The position numbers and the translations under genes are program-made. This document shows positions 6,874 through 13,008 of a stretch of 14,432 bases of DNA, piece after piece (the stretch's first letter is position 1; each line of letters begins with the position of its first letter). Below the pieces are notes generated by a model that saw only the letters and a program-made list of their open reading frames with translations, did not search any database and was not told the DNA's origin. The stretch is from Dehalococcoidia bacterium (GTDB lineage Bacteria > Chloroflexota > Dehalococcoidia > Dehalococcoidales > DAOWLH01): NCBI GenBank assembly GCA_030643515.1, contig DAOWLH010000052.1, positions 1-14,432 of the forward strand. Direction: 5' to 3'.

Positions 6874-8046
6874 ATGAAGCTAGTAGTGGTTGGAGTCGGT
6901 CAGTGCGGAGGTCGTGTCGCCGATGAGTTTGCCCGGCTCAATAAAAGAGCGCGCAGCCGCCGGAGCATCGAAATAATCGTCGACACTTTCGCCGTAAACA
7001 CAGACTCCGCCGACCTGTCTGGCTTGCTTACTATTAGTCCTGACTACCAGCACCGGATACTCATCGGAGCCGGTGCGACCCATGGTCACGGTGTTGCCAA
7101 GATGAGCGAAGTCGGCGCCCAGCTGGCCAAAGAAGACGGAGATAAAATCATCGACGCCGTAAGAGCACCGAAACAGCTTTACGAGGCCGATGCCTTTCTG
7201 CTGGTGGCCGGTGCTGCCGGTGGCACCGGTTCCGGAGCCACCCCGGTGATGGCCAAAATGCTCAAGGAGCGTTTTGATAAACCGGTCTATGCTCTTATTG
7301 TACTCCCCTTTGAACACGAGGAGATGAACGAAGAAAGAGCCGTTTTTAACACTGCGGTATGTCTTAAATCCATATACTCAATAGCTGACGCCGTTATCCT
7401 GGTTGATAACCAGCGTTATGTCAGAAAAGACTTCTCCCTGCAGAACAACATCGTCGAAATTAACCAGTCGATAGTCGAACCCTTCTTTAACCTGCTCTGC
7501 GCCGGCGAGGAAAAGAAGCCAAAAAACATCGGGGCCAGACTGCTCGACGCCGGAGATATAATGCAGACCCTGTACGGCTGGACAGTAATCGGCTACGGGA
7601 AATCGTTGCTGCCATTAATAACCCTGCCCATAGACTTTTCTCGCAACTACCGCAAGAGGAGCACCAGGACCAACAAGGGTATCGAGGCGATGGATGAAGC
7701 CTTAAGCGAGCTGTCCGTCAGCTGTAATACCAACGAGGCTTATCGCGCCCTCTACCTGCTATCGGCGCCGGCAAAGGAAATGAATATGGACCTGGTCAAG
7801 GAGCTGGGCGACCACCTCAAGGGGGTGGCCCCTCAGGCAGTGCTCAGGGGCGGCGATTACCCTCGGGAAAAGGGGGCAATAGACGTAACCGTTATCCTGT
7901 CGGAGTTCTGCGACATGGAAAAGGTCAAGGAACTCTACGGCAGATCGTCCAGCTTGACCAAGCAATACGCGGAGAGGCAAAAAGCCAAAACCAGCAAAAG
8001 CTATCTGACCGAAGAGGCCGGCAAGGACGTGCCATCTCTGCTCTAG
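6874..8046 (+). CDS. Tubulin/FtsZ superfamily GTPase, CetZ-like
   Basis: 390-residue cytoskeletal GTPase of the FtsZ/CetZ/tubulin superfamily. Visible in order: T1 loop GVGQCGGRV (7-15), T2 VNTDSADL (41-48), T3 GAGATHGHGV (65-74), the tubulin signature T4 loop AGGTGSGATP (115-124), T5 around LPFEHEE (145-150), T6 VDNQRY (177-182), and a T7-like segment LLDAGDIMQTL (223-233) with both catalytic-type aspartates, Asp225 and Asp228. The Asn usual in the NxDxxD T7 motif is Leu223 here. The T1 loop GxGQxGG resembles archaeal CetZ more than cell-division FtsZ. The C-terminus is short and charged and lacks an obvious FtsZ FtsA/ZipA-binding tail. It is therefore probably a second, non-FtsZ paralog involved in cell shape or envelope organisation, which is inference. 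It has its own promoter and strong AGGAGG site and is divergent from nuo. Confidence 0.85.
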   Translation: MKLVVVGVGQCGGRVADEFARLNKRARSRRSIEIIVDTFAVNTDSADLSGLLTISPDYQHRILIGAGATHGHGVAKMSEVGAQLAKEDGDKIIDAVRAPKQLYEADAFLLVAGAAGGTGSGATPVMAKMLKERFDKPVYALIVLPFEHEEMNEERAVFNTAVCLKSIYSIADAVILVDNQRYVRKDFSLQNNIVEINQSIVEPFFNLLCAGEEKKPKNIGARLLDAGDIMQTLYGWTVIGYGKSLLPLITLPIDFSRNYRKRSTRTNKGIEAMDEALSELSVSCNTNEAYRALYLLSAPAKEMNMDLVKELGDHLKGVAPQAVLRGGDYPREKGAIDVTVILSEFCDMEKVKELYGRSSSLTKQYAERQKAKTSKSYLTEEAGKDVPSLL

Positions 8047-8095
8047 GCGACCGGCCCCCCTGGCTGGCATATCAGGCGGACAGGACAAGCTGACC

Positions 8096-8998
8096 ATGGT
8101 CGAGCTATATATCGGTACCTCGGGCTGGTCCTATCCCAGAGGCCGGGGTACCTGGAAGGGACACTTCTATCCCCACGGTAACGCCGACGAACTTGGCTAC
8201 TACGGCCGGTTCTTCAATTCAGTTGAAATCAACAGCTCCTTCTACCGCCCTCCGAACCCGGAACATGTCCGCCGTTGGTGCCGTAAAGTCCCCGATGGTT
8301 TCCTCTTTACCGCCAAGCTGTGGCAGAAGTTTACCCACCCTGGAATGTTCCAGCGGGCCACCGGCACCGAAGCCGTCATCTCCGAGGACGACGTTGAGCT
8401 GTTTAAGAGCAGCCTTGAGCCCTTGGTACAAAGCGGTAAACTGGGAGCGCTGCTGGCCCAGTTCCCACCCGGATTTACGAATAATAGCTACGGGCGGCAA
8501 ATCCTCAAGGCAGTTATCAATACTTCCGCCGCCTACAGACTGGCCGTTGAACTGAGGCATAAAAGCTGGAGCGATGACCCGGGCACGGCCGGATTACTCT
8601 CAGAAGGCAACGCCGCCTGGGTACAGATAGACGAGCCCAGATTTAAATCCTCGATAGCCAGTGAGCTGCCGCTGACCTCGGATATGGCCTACTTCCGCTT
8701 CCACGGCCGCAACGCAGCCGACTGGTGGAGCGGGGACAGTGAGAGCCGCTATCGATATTTTTACTCACCCGAGGAAATGCAGGAGCTGGCTAAAAGGGTA
8801 GCCAGGGCCAGCCAGCAGACCGGGCTTACCTTTGCCTTCTTCAACAACCACTGGCAGGGTTATGCTCCCCGCAACGCCACCGGCATGATGCAAATACTGG
8901 AACTAACGGTTGGGGAAACGGCGTTACCCGTACCCGGGCCAGCCTCGTTGACACAGCCTCCGCTACATGGTATATTACCCATGACAGACCAAACATAG
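8096..8998 (+). CDS. DUF72 (YecE-like) domain protein
   Basis: 300-residue protein of the DUF72/YecE family, a TIM-barrel-like fold of unknown biochemical function. Family motifs are clear: GTSGWSY at 7-13, VEINSSFYRPP at 43-53, FTAKLWQKFTH at 71-81, LGALLAQFPPGF, AVELRHKSW, YFRFHGRN and the late FFNNHWQGYAPRNA. The last 30 or so residues after LELTVGE are proline-rich and not conserved in the family; that DNA also contains the moaA promoter. The ATG at 8096 was taken because the GTSGWSY motif follows after six residues, as is usual; the ribosome-binding site is weak. It starts 49 nt after the tubulin-like gene with no terminator between, so the two are probably co-transcribed. Confidence 0.88.
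   Translation: MVELYIGTSGWSYPRGRGTWKGHFYPHGNADELGYYGRFFNSVEINSSFYRPPNPEHVRRWCRKVPDGFLFTAKLWQKFTHPGMFQRATGTEAVISEDDVELFKSSLEPLVQSGKLGALLAQFPPGFTNNSYGRQILKAVINTSAAYRLAVELRHKSWSDDPGTAGLLSEGNAAWVQIDEPRFKSSIASELPLTSDMAYFRFHGRNAADWWSGDSESRYRYFYSPEEMQELAKRVARASQQTGLTFAFFNNHWQGYAPRNATGMMQILELTVGETALPVPGPASLTQPPLHGILPMTDQT
8948..8976 (+). promoter_or_regulatory. Promoter of the moaA operon, inside the DUF72 gene
   Basis: TTGACA (8948-8953), a 17-nt spacer and TATATT (8971-8976, five of six matches) with an extended -10 TG two bases upstream (TGGTATATT). This is the best promoter match in the plus-strand half of the window. It lies within the last 50 bases of the DUF72 coding region and would start RNA near 8983, giving a leader of about 225 nt ahead of moaA. 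Confidence 0.75.
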
Positions 8999-9018
8999 CA
9001 CCTTAACTAAAGTTATAT

Positions 9019-9120
9019 AGCCCTCCGAGTTGGCTGCGCCTAAGGGCTCTTGCCTAGGGACGTCAACCGTTTAAGGTACCGGGGGAAACCTTTGTGCCGC
9101 CCGTGTTTGGAAAGGAGGCC
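9019..9120 (+). ncRNA. Probable molybdenum/tungsten cofactor riboswitch aptamer upstream of moaA
   Basis: The roughly 210-nt gap between DUF72 and moaA has no coding potential but has dense pairing potential. CCTCC (9022-9026) can pair with GGAGG (9114-9118) to close the domain. Inside, GGTAC (9075-9079) pairs with GTGCC (9094-9098) around a G-rich GGGGGAAACC segment; alternatively AGCCCT (9019-9024) pairs with AGGGCT (9043-9048). The CCTCCGAG start, the GGGGGAAACC element and the GGAAAGGAGGCC end resemble the Moco RNA motif (Rfam RF01055) as I remember it, and the genes downstream are Moco synthesis genes, the known targets of that class. The class is inferred, not confirmed by a covariance search; another leader class or an orphan motif remains possible. 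Confidence 0.68.
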
Positions 9121-9172
9121 TCATCGGTTTTTCTTGTCCCTTATTTAATGCCTCCTTGGAGAGGCTTTTTTT
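9112..9172 (+). terminator. Switchable intrinsic terminator/antiterminator in the moaA leader
   Basis: A terminator hairpin GCCTC (9150-9154) / GAGGC (9161-9165) with a 6-nt loop is followed directly by seven T residues (9166-9172). The whole 5' arm, GCCTCCTT (9150-9157), is also perfectly complementary over 8 bp to AAGGAGGC (9112-9119), which would form an antiterminator. The same upstream GGAGG is the 3' strand of the proposed aptamer closing stem, so ligand binding would free the terminator arm and stop transcription. This is the architecture of a transcription-attenuating OFF switch. The terminator stem is only 5 bp, so its strength is uncertain. Confidence 0.72.
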
Positions 9173-9208
9173 ATGGCCACCAGCCGATGTTAAACTCAGG
9201 GAAAATAC

Positions 9209-10189
9209 ATGACCAGCCTTATTGATTCTTTTCACCGTCAGATCGACTACATGCGCATCTCGGTCACCGACCGCTGCAATCTAAGCTGTATTTATTGTAC
9301 AGCCAGCTCGGTGCCCCGGCTGTCCCATGATGATGTCCTCCGCTATGAAGAGATCTACCGGGTCGTCCAGGCGGCTGCCGGGTTGGGCGTCAGGCGAATC
9401 CGCCTCACCGGCGGTGAGCCCCTGGTGCGCCCGGAGCTGAGCAAGCTGGTCGAGCAGCTTTCCCGGGTTGAGGGTATCGATGAAATCTCGCTGACCACCA
9501 ACGCTATCCTCCTCGGCAAATACGCCGCCGAGCTCAAAGCAGCCGGCTTGAAACGGGTCAACATCAGCCTGGATACCTTCAAGGCAGCCAGGTTCCAGCG
9601 CATTACCGGCCAGGATAAGCTCGGTGATGTCCTTGATGGCATCGAAGCCGCCCGCCAGGTGGGGCTAAATCCAGTAAAGATAAACACGGTGGTCGTCAAG
9701 GGCTTAAATGACGATGAGCTCCTGGACTTTGCCCGGATCAGCAGGAGTGATGGCTGGCACGTCCGCTTCATCGAGCAGATGCCCCTGACGACGGGTCCTA
9801 AAGATAATGGATTGGTACCGGTTAAGGATATAATAGCCACCATCAACAACTCCTTGGGCCAGCTGGAGCCATGCCGAACAGCTTCTGGCAACGGGCCGGC
9901 CAAGTACTACCGCCTGCCGGGGGCCGAAGGCACTATCGGCTTCATCGGGCCGCTAACCGATTGCTTCTGCTCCGGATGTAACCGCTTCCGCCTCACCGCC
10001 GACGGCAGACTGCGGCCCTGCCTGCTGGAGGACGTCGAGATAGACCTGAAAAGTCCGCTGCGCAACGGCGCCACCACAGCAGATATAGAGAAGCTGATGC
10101 AACAGGCCGCCGCCCTGAAGCAGGAAAGACACCGGTTAAACGATGATTTTTCCCTGGGCAAGCGGCAGATGTGGCAGATAGGGGGTTAA
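9209..10189 (+). CDS. moaA: GTP 3',8-cyclase MoaA
   Basis: Radical SAM enzyme for the first step of molybdenum cofactor synthesis, rearranging GTP to 3',8-cyclo-7,8-dihydro-GTP. It has 326 residues, the normal length. The SAM-binding cluster motif is C23-x3-C27-x2-C30 (DRCNLSCIYC), with the GGE SAM motif in RLTGGEPLVR (65-74). The second, substrate-binding cluster is C254-x2-C257-x13-C271 in CFCSGCNRFRLTADGRLRPC. The protein ends in Gly-Gly, the conserved tail needed for catalysis in MoaA. An AGGG ribosome-binding site lies 7 nt before the ATG. An upstream in-frame ATG at 9173 is blocked by a TAA at 9191. It is the first gene of the operon moaA-moaC-MOSC under the leader described above. Confidence 0.97.
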   Translation: MTSLIDSFHRQIDYMRISVTDRCNLSCIYCTASSVPRLSHDDVLRYEEIYRVVQAAAGLGVRRIRLTGGEPLVRPELSKLVEQLSRVEGIDEISLTTNAILLGKYAAELKAAGLKRVNISLDTFKAARFQRITGQDKLGDVLDGIEAARQVGLNPVKINTVVVKGLNDDELLDFARISRSDGWHVRFIEQMPLTTGPKDNGLVPVKDIIATINNSLGQLEPCRTASGNGPAKYYRLPGAEGTIGFIGPLTDCFCSGCNRFRLTADGRLRPCLLEDVEIDLKSPLRNGATTADIEKLMQQAAALKQERHRLNDDFSLGKRQMWQIGG

Positions 10190-10197
10190 AGACAAGT

Positions 10198-10680
10198 ATG
10201 GAAGAACTGACCCACCTCAATGCCCGGGGCGAGGCCCGGATGGTAGATGTCAGCCAGAAAGGTGATACCATACGCCAGGCGATTGCCACCTCTGGTGTAC
10301 GCATGAAACCAACCACCCTGGACAAAATAAAAAAGCAGAGCCTGAAAAAAGGAGATGTCCTGGCAACGGCGCGGGTAGCCGGTATTATGGCCGCTAAGAA
10401 GACGCCGGAGCTAATCCCCCTGTGTCACCCGATACTGCTGGACAACGTCTCCGTTGACTTTGAACTGATTGAGCCTGACTTCATCAGGATAACGGTCCAA
10501 GCCACCAGCACCGGCAAGACGGGCGTCGAGATGGAGGCCCTGGTGGCCGCCTCGGCCAGCGCCCTGACCATCTACGATATGTGCAAGGCCGTTGACCGTG
10601 GCATGACCATTGAAAACACCTGCCTGGAAAGCAAGCAGGGTGGTAAAAGCGGCAGCTACCGCAGAGGAGAGGATAAGTAA
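10198..10680 (+). CDS. moaC: Cyclic pyranopterin monophosphate synthase MoaC
   Basis: Converts the MoaA product to cyclic pyranopterin monophosphate. From the ATG at 10198 the protein is 160 residues, the standard MoaC length, and begins MEELTHLNARGEARMVDVS, matching the usual MoaC N-terminus. Active-site motifs are LIPLCHPI (72-79, His77) and GVEMEALVAAS (109-119), followed by DMCKAVDR with Asp127 and Lys130, the catalytic pair. A GTG at 10171 in the same frame would overlap moaA and add nine residues that MoaC proteins do not have, so I prefer 10198, although its AGGGGG site is 12 nt away. It starts 8 nt after the moaA stop and is co-transcribed with it. Confidence 0.96.
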   Translation: MEELTHLNARGEARMVDVSQKGDTIRQAIATSGVRMKPTTLDKIKKQSLKKGDVLATARVAGIMAAKKTPELIPLCHPILLDNVSVDFELIEPDFIRITVQATSTGKTGVEMEALVAASASALTIYDMCKAVDRGMTIENTCLESKQGGKSGSYRRGEDK

Positions 10681-10684
10681 CAAC

Positions 10685-11128
10685 ATGGCCAGTATCATCG
10701 CCGTCTGTACCAGCCGGGAAAAGGGGATAAAAAAGCAGGATGTCACCGAAGCCGTGCTCAAAGAAGATTACGGCATTGTCGGTGATGCCCACGCCGGGGC
10801 CGGTAACCACCGCCAGGTGAGCCTGCTGGCGAAGAGCAGCGTCGACAAGATGCGCCAGATGGGCGCCGAGGTCGGGCCCGGTGACTTTGCCGAAAACCTG
10901 ACCGTGGAAGGCATGGAGCTTTTCACCCTGCCCATCGGTACGCTTCTCAACGTCGGGCCTGATGTGACCCTGGAAGTAACCCAGATCGGCAAGGAATGCC
11001 ACGACCGCTGCGCCATCTTCAAAATGCTGGGCACCTGCATCATGCCGCTTGAGGGGATATTCACCAGGGTGATAAAGGGCGGTCGGGTCAGGACCGGTGA
11101 TAACTTGAGTCTAACTAGAAAAGAATAA
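10685..11128 (+). CDS. Stand-alone MOSC-domain protein
   Basis: 147-residue single-domain MOSC protein, a family related to the C-terminal domain of Moco sulfurase and to YiiM/YuaD, thought to bind or transfer sulfur or the cofactor. Visible family elements are GIVGDAHAG (30-38), RQVSLLAKSSVDKM, GPGDFAENLTVEG (64-76), LPIGTLLNVG and the cysteine motif GKECHDRC (102-109, Cys105 and Cys109), with a further Cys118. The start at 10685 is chosen because MASIIAVCTS is the usual MOSC beginning and the moaC stop is 4 nt upstream, with AGGAGAGGA ahead; the same frame also has an ATG at 10610, inside moaC, which is unlikely to be used. The exact substrate is not known. Its 3' end overlaps moeA on the other strand by 14 nt. 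Confidence 0.88.
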   Translation: MASIIAVCTSREKGIKKQDVTEAVLKEDYGIVGDAHAGAGNHRQVSLLAKSSVDKMRQMGAEVGPGDFAENLTVEGMELFTLPIGTLLNVGPDVTLEVTQIGKECHDRCAIFKMLGTCIMPLEGIFTRVIKGGRVRTGDNLSLTRKE

Positions 11129-12320
11129 CCGTAACCGGCTCGCCCTTCTCCAGTATATCAATATTTTCCGGTACTATGATATAGCCGTCTGCCCTGGCGA
11201 TGCCGGTTATGGCCCCGGACTCTTTGAACAAAGGCACCGCCCTATCACCTTCCAGCCGCACCGGCAGGAACTGCCTGCGGCCGATACTCCCCGGGACCCT
11301 CTCCCCGAGACCGGCGGAAATAGCAACACCTCTCTTGGATGGCAGGTGGGCCATCTTCCTCAGCGCCGGCGATAACAACAAGTAGGAATTAATCAGGCAG
11401 GAGGTAGGGTAGCCAGGCATACCCAGAAACGGCTTGCCCCGCACCAGGGCGAACATGGTCGGCTTGCCCGGCTTGACCTGAATGCCGTGGAAAAGAACCT
11501 CCCCCTCCTCCTTAAGAATGCCAAACATCAGGTCCCTCTCGCCCACAGATGAGCCGCCGGTAAAGACCACCAGATCGGCGGCTGAGGCGGCGGCCACAGC
11601 ATCTCTCAGCTCCTTTTGGGTATCGCCAACTATGTCAAATCGTATCGCAACACCACCATTTTCACTGACCACGGCGCTTATAGTATAGGAGTTGATGTCA
11701 TACACCTGCCCCGGTTTCAGCTTCTTGCCGCTCTCGGCTATCTCTTTACCGGTGGGTATAACAGCCACCCTGGGCCTCTGGTACACCGGGATGTGCCTCA
11801 TACCCTGTGAGGCCAGCACCCCCACCTTGCCCGGGTCCAGCACCTGCCCTTCTCCGAGCGCCGTCTCCCCTTTTTTGATGTCCTCGCCAGCTCTGGCCAG
11901 GTTAGCCCCGGGATAAGTCGGTTTTATCACCCTTATGTGGTCAGCCTCGCGGCTGACGTCCTCAATCATGACCACAGCATCGGCACCGGCTGGCATTACG
12001 GCGCCGGTGGCAATCTGGATGCATTCCCCATGAGCCACCCGGCGCTGTGGTTTCTCTCCGGCATAGACAACATCAACCACGCCAAGTATACCGAGGCTCT
12101 GCCTTGAAGTGCCAAAGGTATCCCTTGCCTTGACGGCGTAACCGTCCATCGCTGCCCGGTCAAAGGGGGGAGTACTCCGTACAGCGACTATATCCTCAGC
12201 CAGAACCCTGCCGAGACAGTCATCAAGGCCAAGCTTCTCTATATGACCGATGGGAGTGATGTGGTCATTTATTATTCTAAGCGCTTCATCAAAGGGGAGC
12301 AGAGTGCCAAAAGGCTTCAT
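11115..12320 (-). CDS. moeA: Molybdopterin molybdenumtransferase MoeA
   Basis: Inserts molybdate (or tungstate) into adenylylated molybdopterin, the last common step of cofactor synthesis. It has 401 residues, typical for MoeA. The motifs are PPFDRAAMDGYAV (51-63), ATGAVMPAGADAVV (104-117) followed by ED, RAGEDIKKGE near 143-152, the MoCF-biosynth motif FTGGSSVGERD (253-263), HGIQVKPGKPT (278-288) and GMPGYPTS (300-307), with a normal domain IV at the C-terminus. The ATG at 12320 overlaps the upstream moaB stop by 4 nt (ATGA), so the two are translationally coupled. The end is convergent with the MOSC gene. Confidence 0.96.
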   Translation of the reverse strand: MKPFGTLLPFDEALRIINDHITPIGHIEKLGLDDCLGRVLAEDIVAVRSTPPFDRAAMDGYAVKARDTFGTSRQSLGILGVVDVVYAGEKPQRRVAHGECIQIATGAVMPAGADAVVMIEDVSREADHIRVIKPTYPGANLARAGEDIKKGETALGEGQVLDPGKVGVLASQGMRHIPVYQRPRVAVIPTGKEIAESGKKLKPGQVYDINSYTISAVVSENGGVAIRFDIVGDTQKELRDAVAAASAADLVVFTGGSSVGERDLMFGILKEEGEVLFHGIQVKPGKPTMFALVRGKPFLGMPGYPTSCLINSYLLLSPALRKMAHLPSKRGVAISAGLGERVPGSIGRRQFLPVRLEGDRAVPLFKESGAITGIARADGYIIVPENIDILEKGEPVTVILF

Positions 12321-12820
12321 CGGCCAGCTTCCCTCACCATGTGCCCGACTTCGGGCAGGATAATCTTTTCCATGGCCATCCTGACAGCCGCCAGTGAACC
12401 GGGAAGACAGATGATAACCTTCCCCCGGGCCACGCCAGCCAGCGCCCGGCTCATGATGCTGGCAGTGCCGATTTCCTGATAGGTCAGATAGCGAAACAGC
12501 TCGCCGAAGCCGTCCAGCCTTTTTTTTAGAACCGGCAACACAGTCTCTATTGTAATGTCCATTCGGCTTACTCCGGTGCCGCCGCTGGTAATGATTACCT
12601 GAAGACCATCCCTATCTAGCAGGGCATCCAGCTTGCCGCCGATTAAGCCAGCATCGTTTTTCAGGACATCATAGTCAACCACCTGATGGCCATTCTCCTT
12701 GAGCGTCTGCATTATCAGCCTGCCCGACTCATCGGTCTTCTCAGTTCTGGTGTCGGAGATGACGAGCACGGCACAGCTTACTGTCCTGGGTGCCTGTTTC
12801 TTATGCTCCACGTGTCCCAT
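12317..12820 (-). CDS. moaB: Molybdopterin adenylyltransferase, MoaB/MogA family
   Basis: Adenylates molybdopterin to prepare it for MoeA. From the ATG at 12820 it is 167 residues, beginning MGHVEHKKQAPRTVSCAVL, the usual MoaB start, then ISDTRTEKTDESG (21-33). The catalytic/nucleotide motif is SGGTGVSRMDITIE (79-92), with GFGELFRYLTYQEIG (104-118) and LPGSLAAVR (139-147; SP is more common than SL). The reading frame is open back to an ATG at 12913, but that start and the one at 12865 lie at or upstream of the promoter -10 (12864-12869), while the 12820 ATG has a GAGGT site 7 nt ahead. The trimeric MoaB and MogA types cannot be told apart with certainty by eye; the ending LPEVGHMV favours MoaB. 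Confidence 0.92.
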   Translation of the reverse strand: MGHVEHKKQAPRTVSCAVLVISDTRTEKTDESGRLIMQTLKENGHQVVDYDVLKNDAGLIGGKLDALLDRDGLQVIITSGGTGVSRMDITIETVLPVLKKRLDGFGELFRYLTYQEIGTASIMSRALAGVARGKVIICLPGSLAAVRMAMEKIILPEVGHMVREAGR

Positions 12821-12863
12821 CTTAGCTACCTCACAATCTCTGCCGGGATAGAGAAATCCCTTC

Positions 12864-12892
12864 ATTATACCTGCCGCCAGCCATTCGGGCAA
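12864..12892 (-). promoter_or_regulatory. Promoter of moaB-moeA
   Basis: On the minus strand, TTGCCC (12887-12892), a spacer of exactly 17 nt and a perfect TATAAT (12864-12869). A start near 12857 gives a leader of about 37 nt that includes the GAGGT ribosome-binding site before the ATG at 12820. It sits inside the open frame that extends upstream of moaB, which is the main reason to reject the longer protein. No structured leader like that of moaA is evident here. Confidence 0.75.
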
Positions 12893-12964
12893 CAGAGTGG
12901 TAAAAGACGGCACTACTTCCCGCAGCCCAAAACCATCAGGCTAACCTTTCTCCTCTCCTGTCGT

Positions 12965-13003
12965 TATACTCATTACAGACAAACTGCTCTAGACATCGGA
13001 GGT
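12965..13003 (+). promoter_or_regulatory. Weak candidate promoter and strong ribosome-binding site of the macroglobulin gene
   Basis: A -10-like TATACT (12965-12970) has no recognisable -35 at 16-18 nt, so the promoter is tentative or needs an activator. The ribosome-binding site GGAGGT (12998-13003) is clear and lies 5 nt before the ATG at 13009. The 95-odd bases between this gene and the moaB promoter hold nothing else I can identify. Confidence 0.35.
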
Positions 13004-13008
13004 AAACC

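Noticed and set aside
9004..9015. Short inverted repeat TAACTAAAGTTA before the aptamer region
   Set aside because: The two-base loop prevents a hairpin and the match is short enough to be chance; no repressor site could be argued.
9173..9193. Small frame ATG to TAA (MATSRC) after the terminator, as a leader peptide
   Set aside because: It has six codons, no codon bias relevant to the pathway, and no suitable ribosome-binding site spacing after the T-tract.
9355..9903. A 182-codon open frame on the minus strand inside moaA
   Set aside because: It is a shadow of moaA; the product is low-complexity and Ser/Arg/Pro-rich, with no ribosome-binding site and no recognisable domain.
10171..10197. 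GTG start extending MoaC by nine codons into moaA
   Set aside because: The added residues are not found in MoaC, and ATG 10198 gives the standard N-terminus and length.
10610..10684. ATG inside moaC extending the MOSC protein by 25 codons
   Set aside because: The extra residues are basic/alanine-rich shadow sequence of moaC; the family start is MASIIAV at 10685, with a ribosome-binding region before it.
11090..11160. Search for a bidirectional terminator between the MOSC gene and moeA
   Set aside because: Only a CCGGT/ACCGG pairing with a long loop and no T-tract was seen, so no terminator is claimed.
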